This document shows positions 8,539 to 17,712 of a stretch of 64,000 nt of DNA, piece after piece. Below the pieces are notes generated by a model that was not told where the DNA came from, made no database searches, and worked only from the letters and a program-made list of their open reading frames with translations. The number at the start of each line of letters is the position of its first letter. Within the stretch, counting starts at the first letter, position 1. The stretch lies in assembly GCF_040730185.1 (NCBI RefSeq), contig NZ_CP160402.1, positions 1,488,001-1,552,000 of the forward strand, given 5' to 3'. This DNA comes from Streptomyces sp. Je 1-332. Its GTDB lineage: Bacteria; Actinomycetota; Actinomycetes; Streptomycetales; Streptomycetaceae. The translations under genes were made by a program, and so were the position numbers.

Positions 8539-10050
8539 TCAGCCTCCGGAGAGCACCCGTACCAGATCCTCTGCCGTGCGGCAGCGGTCAAGGAGCTCCT
8601 TGACGTGGTTGCGCGTGCCGCGCAGGGGCTCCAGCGTGGGCACACGCTGGAGGGAGTCGCGGCCGGGGAGATCGAAGATGACCGAATCCCACGAGGCCGC
8701 GGCCACGTCGTCCGCGTACTGCTCCAAGCACCGGCCGCGGAAGTACGCGCGCGTGTCCTCCGGCGGCTTGGTCTGGGCGCGCTCGACCTGTGGCTCCTCC
8801 AGGAGGCGCTTCATCTTGCCGCGGGCCACCAGACGGTTGTAGAGGCCCTTGTCGGGCCGTACGTCCGCGTACTGGAGGTCGACCAGGTGCAGTCGTGCCG
8901 CGTCCCAGTCGAGGCTGTCACGGCGGCGGTAGCCCTCCATGAGTTCTCGTTTGGCGACCCAGTCGAGCTCTCCGGAGAGGCTCATCGGATCGCTCTCCAA
9001 GCGGCCGAGGACGTCTTCCCAGCGGGTCAGGACGTCCTTGGTCTGTTCGTCGGCGTCGGAGCCGTACCGCTCCTCGACGTATTTGCGGGCCAGCTCGAAG
9101 TACTCCATCTGGAGCTGGACAGCGGTGAGTGTCCGCCCGCTACGGAGCGTGATCAGACGCTTGAGGGTCGGATCGTGGGAGACCTGGTGGAGGGTGCGCA
9201 CGGGCTGGTCGACGGCGAGGTCCACCGCGATGAAGCCGTCCTCGATCATGGCGAGGACCAGGGATGTCGTGCCCAGCTTGAGATACGTCGAGATCTCGGA
9301 GAGGTTCGCGTCGCCGATGATGACGTGCAGACGGCGGTACTTCTCGGCGTCCGAGTGCGGCTCGTCCCTGGTGTTGATGATGGGCCGCTTGAGGGTCGTC
9401 TCCAGCCCCACCTCGACCTCGAAGTAGTCGGAGCGCTGGCTGAGCTGGAAGCCGTGCTCGTGCCCGTCCTGGCCGATGCCGACGCGTCCGGCGCCGGTGA
9501 CGACCTGGCGGGAGACGAAGAACGGCGTCAGGTGGCGCACGATGTCCGAGAAGGGGGTCTCCCGCTTCATCAGGTAGTTCTCGTGCGTGCCGTACGAGGC
9601 GCCCTTGTTGTCGGTGTTGTTCTTGTAGAGGTGGATCGGCTGGGCCCCGGGCAGCTGTGCGGCCCGCTCGGCCGCCTCCGCCATGATGCGTTCGCCGGCC
9701 TTGTCCCACAGGACGGCGTCCCAGGGGTTGGTGACCTCGGGTGAGCTGTACTCGGGGTGCGCGTGGTCCACGTAGAGGCGCGCCCCGTTGGTGAGGATCA
9801 CGTTGGCGAGGCCGATGTCCTCGTCGGTGAGCTGGCTGGCGTCGGCGGTCTCACGGGCGAGGTCGAAGCCCCGCGCGTCCCGCAGGGGGTTCTCCTCCTC
9901 GAAGTCCCAGCGGGCGCGTCGCGCCCGGTGCATCGCCGCGGCGTAGGCGTTGACGATCTGGGACGAGGTGAGCATGGCATTGGCGTTCGGGTGGCCGGGG
10001 ACGGAGATGCCGTACTCCGTCTCGATGCCCATTACTCGCCGTACGGTCAT
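8539..10050 (-). CDS. dop: Pup deamidase/depupylase
   Basis: A 503-residue PafA homologue that converts the terminal Gln of Pup to Glu and also removes Pup from substrates. Visible landmarks are MGIETEYG (Glu10), [16 protein letters not shown] (Asp95, the catalytic Asp) and the insertion at about 42-80 (the Dop loop: [12 protein letters not shown], then ASQLTDED), which PafA lacks. The [16 protein letters not shown] block and the [16 protein letters not shown] block are shared with PafA. The ATG at 10050 follows GGAGG. It is transcribed toward pup; a TAGGCT box on the minus strand at 10165-10170 is a candidate -10. Confidence 0.96.
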   Translation of the reverse strand: MTVRRVMGIETEYGISVPGHPNANAMLTSSQIVNAYAAAMHRARRARWDFEEENPLRDARGFDLARETADASQLTDEDIGLANVILTNGARLYVDHAHPEYSSPEVTNPWDAVLWDKAGERIMAEAAERAAQLPGAQPIHLYKNNTDNKGASYGTHENYLMKRETPFSDIVRHLTPFFVSRQVVTGAGRVGIGQDGHEHGFQLSQRSDYFEVEVGLETTLKRPIINTRDEPHSDAEKYRRLHVIIGDANLSEISTYLKLGTTSLVLAMIEDGFIAVDLAVDQPVRTLHQVSHDPTLKRLITLRSGRTLTAVQLQMEYFELARKYVEERYGSDADEQTKDVLTRWEDVLGRLESDPMSLSGELDWVAKRELMEGYRRRDSLDWDAARLHLVDLQYADVRPDKGLYNRLVARGKMKRLLEEPQVERAQTKPPEDTRAYFRGRCLEQYADDVAAASWDSVIFDLPGRDSLQRVPTLEPLRGTRNHVKELLDRCRTAEDLVRVLSGG

Positions 10051-10209
10051 GCGGCCCTCCTTGCCCGGCGGCGCTCCCCTTCGGGAACGGCGCTCAAGTA
10101 CCGCTGGTTCTCCGGTGCGTGTGCGGTGCCCGTCCCCGCACTGCGCGACTCGGCGGTACCGAAGAGCCTAGAGCGCCTTTGCGCTGGTGGGGAGATCATT
10201 GCGTTCATT

Positions 10210-10252
10210 GAAAAACAGACAGCTGCGGGTACCCACGAAGGACACCCGCAGC
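10210..10252 (-). terminator. Intrinsic terminator after the ATPase gene
   Basis: A 9-bp GC-rich stem (10222-10230 with 10244-10252) followed on the minus strand by GTCTGTTTTTC, a rare clear U tract in this genome. It separates arc from dop. Confidence 0.75.
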
Positions 10253-10263
10253 CGCCCTGCTTT

Positions 10264-12030
10264 CTACAGGTACTGACCGGTGTTGGCCACCGTGTCGATG
10301 GAGCGTCCGGTGTCCGCGCCCTGCTTTCCGGTGACGAGCGTACGGATGTACACGATCCGTTCGCCCTTCTTGCCGGAGATGCGGGCCCAGTCGTCCGGGT
10401 TGGTGGTGTTGGGCAGGTCCTCGTTCTCCTTGAACTCGTCGATGCAAGCCTGGAGGAGGTGAGAGACCCTGATGCCCTTCTGGTCGGCGTCGAGGAAGGC
10501 CTTGATGGCCATCTTCTTGGCGCGTCCGACGATGTTCTCGATCATGGCGCCGGAGTTGAAGTCCTTGAAGTACAGGACTTCCTTGTCGCCGTTGGCGTAC
10601 GTCACCTCGAGGAAGCGGTTCTCCTCGGATTCCGCGTACATCTGCTCCACGACGGACTGGATCATGCCGTCCACGGTGGTGCGCCGGTCGGCGCTGTGTT
10701 CGGCGAGGTCGTCCGCGTGCAGCGGGAGCCGCTCGGTGAGGTACTTGGCGAAGATGTCCTTCGCCGCCTGGGCGTCCGGGCGCTCGATCTTGATCTTCAC
10801 GTCGAGCCGGCCCGGCCGCAGGATCGCCGGGTCGATCATGTCCTCACGGTTGGAGGCACCGATGACGATGACGTTCTCCAGGCCTTCCACGCCGTCGATC
10901 TCGGCGAGCAGCTGGGGGACGATGGTGTTCTCCACGTCCGAGCTGACGCCGGATCCGCGGGTGCGGAAGAGGGATTCCATCTCGTCGAAGAAGACGATGA
11001 CGGGGGTGCCCTCGCTCGCCTTCTCCCTCGCACGCTGGAAGACCAGGCGGATGTGACGCTCGGTCTCACCGACGTACTTGTTGAGGAGTTCGGGTCCCTT
11101 GATGTTGAGGAAGAAGCTCTTCCCCGCTGCCGCTCCGGTCACCTCGGCGACCTTCTTGGCAAGGGAGTTGGCGACGGCTTTCGCGATCAGCGTCTTGCCG
11201 CAGCCGGGGGGCCCGTACAGCAGGACGCCCTTGGGCGGCCGCAGTTCGTGCTCCCTGAAGAGGTCCGGGTAGAGGTAGGGCAGTTCGACCGCGTCGCGGA
11301 TCAGCTCGATCTGGTTGCCCAGACCGCCGATCTGCTCGTAGCCGATGTCCGGAACCTCTTCGAGGACGAGCTCTTCGACCTCGCTCTTGGGGACCACTTC
11401 GTAGACGTACCCGGAGCGGGGTTCGAGCAGGAGTGCGTCTCCGGGGCGGATGGTGACGTCGAGGAGTGGTTCGGCGAGCCGGACCACCCGCTCTTCGTCT
11501 GTGTGTCCGACCACCAGGGCGCGCTCGCCGTCCTCAAGGATTTCCTTGAGGGTGACGATGTCTCCCACGCTCTCGTACTCCATGGCCTCGACCACGTTGA
11601 GCGCTTCGTTGAGCATGACTTCCTGGCCACGCCTGAGCTCTTCGAGCTCCACGCTGGGGCTGACGTTCACCCGGAGCTTGCGGCCCCCGGTGAAGATGTC
11701 AGCGGTGCCGTCCTCGTTCGCCACGAGGAAGACTCCGAAGCCGGCCGGCGGCTGTGCGAGCCGGTCGACTTCCTCCTTGAGGGCCACGATCTGGTCGCGG
11801 GCCTCACGGAGCGTGTTGGCGAGCCGCTCGTTCTGTGCGGATACGCCGGCCAGGTTGGTCTGCAGCTCGACGATCCGCTCTTCGAGAATCCTCGTATGCC
11901 GCGGAGAGTCGGCGAGCTTGCGTCGCAGGACGGCGATTTCCTGCTCGAGATAGGCAACCTGACCGGCGGGGTCCTCAGACCCTCGCCCCGGCCGGATGCC
12001 GCGGTTGATGTCGTCGTCGTGGGCTGCCAC
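10264..12030 (-). CDS. arc: Proteasome-associated AAA ATPase ARC (Mpa)
   Basis: A 588-residue ring ATPase that recognises pupylated proteins, unfolds them and feeds them to the 20S core. Residues 20-95 are a heptad-rich coiled coil (the Pup-binding region), followed by double OB domains to about 230 and the AAA module. Walker A is GPPGCGKT (about 273-280) and Walker B is VIVFFDEME (about 345). The C terminus ends GQYL, the penultimate-Tyr motif that docks in the alpha ring. I take the GTG at 12030, behind GGAGGTGAGG; an ATG at 12048 lies upstream of that ribosome site. It is divergent from a ferredoxin gene. Confidence 0.97.
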   Translation of the reverse strand: MAAHDDDINRGIRPGRGSEDPAGQVAYLEQEIAVLRRKLADSPRHTRILEERIVELQTNLAGVSAQNERLANTLREARDQIVALKEEVDRLAQPPAGFGVFLVANEDGTADIFTGGRKLRVNVSPSVELEELRRGQEVMLNEALNVVEAMEYESVGDIVTLKEILEDGERALVVGHTDEERVVRLAEPLLDVTIRPGDALLLEPRSGYVYEVVPKSEVEELVLEEVPDIGYEQIGGLGNQIELIRDAVELPYLYPDLFREHELRPPKGVLLYGPPGCGKTLIAKAVANSLAKKVAEVTGAAAGKSFFLNIKGPELLNKYVGETERHIRLVFQRAREKASEGTPVIVFFDEMESLFRTRGSGVSSDVENTIVPQLLAEIDGVEGLENVIVIGASNREDMIDPAILRPGRLDVKIKIERPDAQAAKDIFAKYLTERLPLHADDLAEHSADRRTTVDGMIQSVVEQMYAESEENRFLEVTYANGDKEVLYFKDFNSGAMIENIVGRAKKMAIKAFLDADQKGIRVSHLLQACIDEFKENEDLPNTTNPDDWARISGKKGERIVYIRTLVTGKQGADTGRSIDTVANTGQYL

Positions 12031-12290
12031 GGTCCTCACCTCCTCCAAGGGGAGCTGGACGCTTCCAGACCCTACCTGGGTGGGTGTCGATTGAAACCCC
12101 TAGATCACAAAGACGGTAGAGGTGTGTCCGATCTTCACCCTTGCGCTCTCCCTCACGTCAGGTCATTACCCACCCAACAACATCGGAAAGCGGGCGGTTG
12201 TATCGTCGAAGCGTTCAACACCCGTCAGGGTGGGCCCGACTTGCTGCTGAGTCGGCTCACTCGGCGTGACGACCGGCAGGAGAGATGACC

Positions 12291-12599
12291 GTGGGAGACA
12301 AGGCCGGTACCGGCTCCGAGAGCCGTGATCCGCTGGAGGTCTGGATCGACCAGGACCTCTGCACCGGCGACGGCATCTGTGCGCAGTACGCGCCTGAGGT
12401 CTTCGAGCTGGACATCGACGGACTGGCGTATGTGAAGAGCGGCGATGACGAGCTGTTGCAGGCTCCGGGCGCCACAACGCCCGTGCCGTTGCCGCTTCTG
12501 CGTGACGTGGTCGACTCGGCGAAGGAGTGCCCGGGCGACTGCATTCACGTGCGACGCGTTTCGGACAGGGTCGAGGTCTATGGTCCCGACGCGGCCTGA
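12291..12599 (+). CDS. Ferredoxin, probable 3Fe-4S type
   Basis: An acidic electron carrier of 102 residues from the GTG at 12291, which has AGGAG eight bases upstream; an ATG at 12285 is two bases from AGGAG and less likely. Cluster ligands are visible as CTGDGIC (Cys-x5-Cys), where a 4Fe-4S ferredoxin would have an extra Cys, and AKECPGDCI near residue 85. This pattern is that of the small ferredoxins that serve cytochromes P450, with one additional Cys after CPGD. No P450 or reductase gene is near, so the partner is unknown. It is divergent from arc with a 260-base shared promoter region. Confidence 0.82.
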   Translation: MGDKAGTGSESRDPLEVWIDQDLCTGDGICAQYAPEVFELDIDGLAYVKSGDDELLQAPGATTPVPLPLLRDVVDSAKECPGDCIHVRRVSDRVEVYGPDAA

Positions 12600-12630
12600 G
12601 ACCGCGAGCTTCGCGAACTGACGCATGGAC

Positions 12631-12671
12631 AAGGGCCTGTGCCCGCCGCTGGTCGGCGGGCACAGGCCCTT
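12631..12671. terminator. Bidirectional terminator after the ferredoxin gene
   Basis: An 18-bp perfect stem (12631-12648 with 12654-12671), 5-nt loop, followed by TTGTC. It is placed between convergent genes. Confidence 0.85.
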
Positions 12672-12687
12672 TGTCGTGTCTCTCCGG

Positions 12688-13278
12688 TCACACGCTGTGC
12701 GCCCCGGCCGGGGTGGACCGCGCGAACGTGCCGTCCTTCCATTGCCACTTGGCCTCGTCCTGGAGGTCGGGGCAGCAGCTGGGCACGTTCGGTGACGAGT
12801 ACCCGAGGAGGGTGGCGGTGATCACACCGTCACGTACGGCGAAGTCGCTGACGTTCTGGCGGTCCTTCGGGTCGACGAGGGTGGCGACGACCCGGGGCTT
12901 GCCCTCCGTGGGGCGCGTGATGACGTAGACGCCGTCGGGCGGCGTGCCCGATCCCGCGGCGCAGTGCACCACGGCGACGCTCTCCGGTCGGCCGTCACCG
13001 TCGAGGTCCCCGGAGGCCTTCTTCTTGACCACGGGTTTTACGTTGCCGCAGGTGAGGGGGTAGGTGACGGTGGCCGGGTCCGGGGCGAGGGCGGGCGCGG
13101 GGGCCGGGGCGGCCGCGGTCTTGCCGGCGGGCCTGGAGCCCGGCTGGGCCGCGTTCGCGGGGTCGGGCTGCAGGAAGGACGAGCCGGCGATGACGGCGGC
13201 GAGCGCGGCCGCGGTGGCCAGCCAGTGGATGGGGCGGGTGGTGTTGTGTGCCAGTTCCGGGACGGCGGGGTGCTGCAC
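12688..13278 (-). CDS. Secreted or membrane-anchored hypothetical protein
   Basis: A 196-residue protein from a GTG at 13278 (GGAG upstream). Residues 18-36 form one hydrophobic segment (WLATAAALAAVIAGSSFL), followed by an Ala/Pro-rich linker and a small globular domain. The domain contains SGDLDGDGRPESVAVV, a calcium-binding-like DxDxDG loop as in FG-GAP/VCBS repeats, and a CC pair near NVPSCCPDL. It should face the outside of the cell. I do not recognise a named family or function. It is convergent with the ferredoxin gene and follows trmI on the same strand, separated by a terminator. Confidence 0.75.
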   Translation of the reverse strand: MQHPAVPELAHNTTRPIHWLATAAALAAVIAGSSFLQPDPANAAQPGSRPAGKTAAAPAPAPALAPDPATVTYPLTCGNVKPVVKKKASGDLDGDGRPESVAVVHCAAGSGTPPDGVYVITRPTEGKPRVVATLVDPKDRQNVSDFAVRDGVITATLLGYSSPNVPSCCPDLQDEAKWQWKDGTFARSTPAGAHSV

Positions 13279-13384
13279 GAGGAGTGTCTCCTGTGAGGGC
13301 TGTGCCGGTGGGGGAGGTGGCCAGCATCGTGCCATACCTCACAGTGGTGCGGAACACCGGGGTCGGCGGCTTTCGCGAACGGAA

Positions 13385-13436
13385 AGGCGCCGCCGCCGAG
13401 TTCCCCGGTCTCGGGGGGAACTCGGCGGCGGCGCCT
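13385..13436 (-). terminator. Very strong hairpin after trmI
   Basis: A 22-bp perfect stem (13385-13406 with 13415-13436) and an 8-nt loop, 50 bases past the trmI stop. On the minus strand it is followed by TTTCC. Confidence 0.85.
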
Positions 13437-13485
13437 GTGCGTTCAGCGGTTGTACGTGGGGTGGGTGTCGGCGGTGCCGGGTGTC

Positions 13486-14397
13486 TCAGTCTTCCGCGCG
13501 GGGGGTGCCGCCGCCGGCGTTGGGGCCGGTGTAGTCGTCGCCGTAGGCGCCCTTGGAGGGGCGGCGGCGGCGCATGGGCGGCTCGACGCCGTCCGCGAGG
13601 CGACGGGCGGTGAGCAGGAAGCCGGTGTGGCCGATCATGCGGTGGTCGGGGCGGACGGCGAGGCCCTCGACGTGCCAGTTGCGGATCATCGATTCCCAGG
13701 CGGTCGGCTCGTTGAAGCCGCCGATCTCGCGGATGGACTCGACGGTCCTGGCGAGCTGGGTGGTGGTCGCGACGTAGCAGCAGAGGATGCCGCCGGGGAC
13801 GAGCGCCTTGGAGACGACGTCCAGGCACTCCCAGGGGGCGAGCATGTCGAGGATGACGCGGTCGACGTCGGTGTCGCTCAGGTTGTCCTGGAGGTCGCCG
13901 ACGGTGAGCTGCCAGGCCGGGTGGGGGGCGCCGAAGTAGCGCTCCACGTTCTGCTGGGCGATCTCGGCGAAGTCCTCGCGGCGCTCGTACGAGTGCAGCA
14001 TTCCGTCGTCGCCGATGGCGCGCAGGAGGAAGCTGCTGAGCGAGCCGGAGCCCACACCCGCCTCGACGACGCGTGCGCCGGGGAAGATGTCCGCGAAGGC
14101 CAGGATCTGCCCCGCGTCCTTGGGGTAGACCACGGCGGCGCCGCGGGGCATGGACAGGACGTAGTCGGGGAGCAGGGGGCGCAGCGCGAGGTAGGCGACG
14201 TTTCCCGTGGTGCGGACAACGCTGCCCTCGGGAGCACCGATCAGCTCGTCGTGGGGGAAGGAACCCTTGTGGGTGTGGAAGTTCTTCCCGGCCTCGAGCG
14301 TGAACGTGTAGTGGCGGCCCTTGGGGTCGGTCAGCTGAACCTGGTCCCCGACCTTGAAGGGCCCGCGTCGGCGGGCGGCACCGGTCGGTTCGGACAT
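13486..14397 (-). CDS. trmI: tRNA (adenine-N1)-methyltransferase, position 58
   Basis: A 303-residue SAM-dependent enzyme that makes m1A58 in the T loop of tRNAs. The N-terminal domain (to about 75) includes HTHKGSFPHDELIG. The Rossmann domain carries VVEAGVGSGSLSSFLL (SAM loop), the acidic YERREDF after strand 2, and ILDMLAPWE, the catalytic-Asp region of the TrmI family. An Arg/Gly-rich tail ends the protein. TAGGCT lies six bases before the ATG and there is no ribosome site, so translation is probably leaderless. In actinobacteria this gene usually sits close to arc, as here. Confidence 0.93.
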   Translation of the reverse strand: MSEPTGAARRRGPFKVGDQVQLTDPKGRHYTFTLEAGKNFHTHKGSFPHDELIGAPEGSVVRTTGNVAYLALRPLLPDYVLSMPRGAAVVYPKDAGQILAFADIFPGARVVEAGVGSGSLSSFLLRAIGDDGMLHSYERREDFAEIAQQNVERYFGAPHPAWQLTVGDLQDNLSDTDVDRVILDMLAPWECLDVVSKALVPGGILCCYVATTTQLARTVESIREIGGFNEPTAWESMIRNWHVEGLAVRPDHRMIGHTGFLLTARRLADGVEPPMRRRRPSKGAYGDDYTGPNAGGGTPRAED

Positions 14398-14403
14398 GTG
14401 AAC

Positions 14404-14409
14404 AGCCTA
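14404..14409 (-). promoter_or_regulatory. Candidate -10 box, leaderless trmI
   Basis: TAGGCT on the minus strand, followed by six bases and the ATG. No Shine-Dalgarno sequence is present. Confidence 0.45.
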
Positions 14410-14446
14410 CCGGCCCGTTCGGGGGCCGAGGACCAGGGTGGCGGCG

Positions 14447-15940
14447 TCAGCTGGGGCGGGCCATGGCCTTGACGAAGGCGCGCTCCACGTCGGCGGCGGA
14501 CAGCACTCCGTAGATCTCGCCGGAGGCCTCGACCACGAGGTACTCGGTGGCGGGTGTCGCCCGGAGGGTGTCGAGGAGTTCCTCGCCGGCGAGCTCGGCG
14601 GAGATCCGCATGCCTTCGGTGATGTCCTGGGCGAGGCCGCTGACGGTGACCCAGGGGCGGCGGTGCTCGGGCACGCCGACGATGGCGGCTTCGCGGACCA
14701 CCGACATGGGGTCGCCGTCGGTGTCGACCACGACGAGAGCGCGGGCGCCGGAGTCGTTGGCGCGGCGCAGGGCCTCGGAGAGCGGGGTGTGCGACTCGAC
14801 GGGGACGGCGCGGCGGGTCAGGGCGCGGGCGCGGAGCTCGGGCAGGTGCTCGCGCAGGCGGGCCATGCGCAGGCTGTTTCCGGCGCCGGTCCAGATGATG
14901 GCGGCGAGGATCGCGGCGAGCAGGGCGTCGGTGACGGTGTCCATGCCGCCGATGTCCTGGGGCTCGCCGCCGAGTGCGCCGGACTGGTTGAGCAGCGGCA
15001 GGCCGATGAGGACGGAGATGGCGAGCGCGCGGCCGACCCAGGCGGCGGCGATGGTGCCGCTCATGGGCTTGCCGGTGATCTTCCAGACGACGGCGCGGAG
15101 CATGCGGCCGCCGTCCAGGGGCAGGCCCGGCAGGAGGTTGAAGGCGGCGACGATGAGGTTGGAGATCATCAGTCCGGCGAGCAGGACGCCGGGCACGGTG
15201 CCGGGCTCGACGAGGCGCATGGCCCCGTAGAAGACGCCGGAGAGGACGAGGGAGAGCAGCGGGCCCACGAAGGCGAGGACGAACTCGCGTCCGGGGGTCT
15301 CGGACTCCTTCTCGATCTCCGAGACGCCGCCGAAGAACTGCAGCTGGATGCGTCGAACGGGCAGTTTGTAGCGCAGGGCGACGACGGTGTGCGCCAGTTC
15401 GTGGACGAGTACGGAGGCGTAGAAGGCGACGGCGAAGAAGAGCGAGACGAGGTAGCGAAGGCCGCCGAGCTCCGGTAGGACGCGGTCGAGCTGGCCGCCG
15501 AAGACCCAGGTGATCAGGGCCGCCACGAGGAACCAGCTGGGCGCCACGTAGACGGGCACGCCGAAGGGGCGTCCCATCAGGAGCCCTCCGCCGGGGCTCT
15601 TCTTGTCCTGGGGAGGCGTGGCCTTCGGGGCGGGGCCGTGGGTGGCGTGCGCGAAATCGGGGTGGGTGTCGTGCGGTGCCTTCGGTGTCGCCCCGGGCGT
15701 GTCGTGCGGGGTCTTGGTGAGGCGGTCGGCGGGCCGCGGGGGTTCGGCCGCGGGGCGTGGTTCTTCCTCGGGGGCCTGCCGGGGTTCCTCTTCGCGTGCC
15801 TGCCGGGGTTCCTCGTCGCGTGCCTGGGGCCGGGCGGTGTCGTCAGTGCTCTGCGTGCCCTCGGAGCCTGCTTCGGCACCCGGTCGCCGACCGTCGGTGC
15901 CGTCGGATAGCGGCCTGCCGCTTCCGCCGCTCTCGTCCAC
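14447..15940 (-). CDS. Site-2 protease family membrane metalloprotease with CBS domains
   Basis: A 497-residue protein from a GTG at 15940 with GAGGGG upstream. Residues 1-120 are low-complexity, rich in Pro, Glu and Arg, with short repeats of the type EEPRQA. The membrane core follows, with HELAH at about 180-184 (zinc site and catalytic Glu) and NLLPGLPLDGGR at about 268-279 (third zinc ligand), as in M50 proteases that cut within the membrane. A pair of CBS domains fills about 390-480 and suggests control by a nucleotide. It lies 50 bases upstream of trmI on the same strand. The substrate is not known. Confidence 0.9.
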   Translation of the reverse strand: MDESGGSGRPLSDGTDGRRPGAEAGSEGTQSTDDTARPQARDEEPRQAREEEPRQAPEEEPRPAAEPPRPADRLTKTPHDTPGATPKAPHDTHPDFAHATHGPAPKATPPQDKKSPGGGLLMGRPFGVPVYVAPSWFLVAALITWVFGGQLDRVLPELGGLRYLVSLFFAVAFYASVLVHELAHTVVALRYKLPVRRIQLQFFGGVSEIEKESETPGREFVLAFVGPLLSLVLSGVFYGAMRLVEPGTVPGVLLAGLMISNLIVAAFNLLPGLPLDGGRMLRAVVWKITGKPMSGTIAAAWVGRALAISVLIGLPLLNQSGALGGEPQDIGGMDTVTDALLAAILAAIIWTGAGNSLRMARLREHLPELRARALTRRAVPVESHTPLSEALRRANDSGARALVVVDTDGDPMSVVREAAIVGVPEHRRPWVTVSGLAQDITEGMRISAELAGEELLDTLRATPATEYLVVEASGEIYGVLSAADVERAFVKAMARPS

Positions 15941-16056
15941 GATGTCCCCTCGTTCGATCAGCGTCCCTCGCCCCTGTCCGGCGCGGTACACGCTCGATCA
16001 TGCAGGGCGAGAGGGTCTGTCGTCGATGGTATGCGGCCGTTGTCAGTGGCGGGTCG

Positions 16057-16062
16057 TAGGGT
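16057..16062 (+). promoter_or_regulatory. Candidate -10 box before the RecB-like nuclease gene
   Basis: TAGGGT ends eight bases before the ATG at 16071. No ribosome site is visible, so this may be a leaderless or nearly leaderless start. Confidence 0.35.
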
Positions 16063-16070
16063 CTGTCCTC

Positions 16071-16952
16071 ATGGAAACCAGCACCGACGGTGTCGTGACG
16101 GCCGTGCGTCCGGCGTCCCTGTCGCCCTCGCGCGCCAGTGACTTCATGCAGTGTCCGCTGCTCTACCGGTTCCGGGTGATCGACAAGCTGCCGGAGAAGC
16201 CGAGCGAGGCGGCGACCCGCGGCACGCTGGTGCACGCCGTCCTGGAGCGGCTCTTCGACGCGCCCGCGGGCGAGCGGACGGCGACGAGCGCCAAGTCGCT
16301 GATCCCGGGGCAGTGGGACCGGTTGCGTGAGGCCAAGCCGGAGCTGACGGAGCTGTTCGCGGACGACGAGCGGGGTGAGCGGCTCGCGCGCTGGCTGGCG
16401 GACGCGGAGAGGCTCGTGGAGCGGTGGTTCACCCTTGAGGACCCCACCCGCCTGGAGCCCGCGGAGCGCGAGTTGTTCGTGCAGGCCGATCTGGAGTCGG
16501 GGCTGAGGCTGCGCGGCATCATCGACCGCGTGGACGTGGCGCCGTCGGGTGAGGTGCGGATCGTCGACTACAAGACGGGCAAGGCCCCGCGCCCCGAGTA
16601 CTCCGAGGGCGCGCTCTTCCAGATGAAGTTCTACGCCTTGGTGGTGTGGCGTCTTAAGGGTGTGGTCCCGCGCCGCCTCCAGCTCGTCTATCTGGGCAGC
16701 GGCGACGTGATCACGTACGACCCCAGGACCGAGGATCTGGAGCAGGTCGAGCGGAAGCTGCACGCGCTGTGGGAGGCGATCACGCTCGCCACCGAGACGG
16801 GTGACTGGCGGCCGAGGCCCACGAAGCTCTGCGGCTGGTGCGACCACCAGGCCGTATGTCCGGAATTCGGCGGGACTCCCCCGCCGTACCCCCTTGCGGT
16901 GAGGGTGCCCGAGTCCGAGGAGGGCGCGCAGGGCAGAATGGCCCCGGGCTAG
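16071..16952 (+). CDS. RecB-family exonuclease, PD-(D/E)XK fold with Fe-S cysteines
   Basis: A 293-residue nuclease-only protein of the RecB/AddB/Cas4 type. It begins with SPSRASDFMQCPLLYRFR, the Q/x-C entry motif. It has a conserved His in RGTLVHAVLERLF, Asp in RGIIDRVDV and IVDYKTGK (the D-x-K core). The C-terminal LCGWCDHQAVCPEFG supplies three cysteines which, with the early Cys, can hold a 4Fe-4S cluster. No helicase domain is fused. The gene is 14 bases from the response regulator gene on the same strand and probably shares a transcript. Confidence 0.9.
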   Translation: METSTDGVVTAVRPASLSPSRASDFMQCPLLYRFRVIDKLPEKPSEAATRGTLVHAVLERLFDAPAGERTATSAKSLIPGQWDRLREAKPELTELFADDERGERLARWLADAERLVERWFTLEDPTRLEPAERELFVQADLESGLRLRGIIDRVDVAPSGEVRIVDYKTGKAPRPEYSEGALFQMKFYALVVWRLKGVVPRRLQLVYLGSGDVITYDPRTEDLEQVERKLHALWEAITLATETGDWRPRPTKLCGWCDHQAVCPEFGGTPPPYPLAVRVPESEEGAQGRMAPG

Positions 16953-16966
16953 CGAAGGAGAGTTAC

Positions 16967-17638
16967 GTGGCGATCCGTGTCCTACTGGTCGACGACCAGC
17001 CGCTGCTGCGCACCGGGTTCCGGATGATCCTGGAGGCCGAGCAGGACGTCGCGGTCGTCGGCGAGGCCGGAGACGGCCTGCAGGCTCTCGACCAGGTGCG
17101 GGCGCTGCAGCCCGATGTGGTGCTCATGGACATCCGCATGCCGCGGATGGACGGTGTGGAGGCAACCCGGCAGATCACCGGGCCTGACCGGGACGGACCT
17201 GCGAAGGTCCTGGTCCTGACCACGTTCGACCTGGATGAGTACGTGGTGGAGGCGCTGCGCGCGGGTGCCAGCGGCTTCCTGCTCAAGGACGCCCCGGCGA
17301 ACGAGCTGGTGCAGGCGATCCGGGTGGTGGCGTCGGGCGAGGCGATGCTCGCGCCGAGCATCACCCGCAGGCTCCTGGACAAGTACGCCGGTCATCTCCC
17401 CTCGGGCGACGAGCCGGTGCCGGACACCCTGCACACGCTCACCGAGCGGGAGGTCGAGGTCCTCAAGCTGGTGGCGCGCGGTCTGTCGAACGCGGAGATC
17501 GCGGCGGACCTGTTCGTGAGCGAGACGACGGTCAAGACGCATGTGGGCCATGTGCTCACGAAGCTGGGCCTGCGCGACCGGGTGCAGGCCGCCGTGTACG
17601 CGTACGAGAGCGGGCTGGTGCGGCCGGGCGCCCAGTAG
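16967..17638 (+). CDS. NarL/FixJ-family response regulator (orphan)
   Basis: A 223-residue two-domain regulator. The GTG at 16967 follows AAGGAG. The receiver domain has the acidic pair at residues 9-10, the phospho-acceptor Asp55 (VVLMDIRMP), a conserved Thr at the end of strand 4 (VLTTFD) and Lys in FLLKDAP. The output domain is a LuxR-type helix-turn-helix (LTEREVEVLKLVARGLSNAEIA, then SETTVKTHVGHVL). No sensor kinase is encoded nearby. It follows the nuclease gene by 14 bases. Confidence 0.93.
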   Translation: MAIRVLLVDDQPLLRTGFRMILEAEQDVAVVGEAGDGLQALDQVRALQPDVVLMDIRMPRMDGVEATRQITGPDRDGPAKVLVLTTFDLDEYVVEALRAGASGFLLKDAPANELVQAIRVVASGEAMLAPSITRRLLDKYAGHLPSGDEPVPDTLHTLTEREVEVLKLVARGLSNAEIAADLFVSETTVKTHVGHVLTKLGLRDRVQAAVYAYESGLVRPGAQ

Positions 17639-17661
17639 GCGTCGAAGAAGCTGGACGAACG

Positions 17662-17699
17662 ACGACGGTGGCCGTCCCCGAGGGGGCGGCCACCGTCGT
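17662..17699. terminator. Bidirectional hairpin after the response regulator
   Basis: A 13-bp stem (17662-17674 with 17687-17699) with an inner CCCC/GGGG extension, between convergent genes. Confidence 0.75.
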
Positions 17700-17712
17700 A
17701 TGTCCGTGGGGA

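Noticed and set aside
12073..12175. TGGGTGGGT and ACCCACCCA copies in the arc-ferredoxin spacer as an operator pair
   Set aside because: The two halves are about 90 bases apart and of simple composition; chance is likely.
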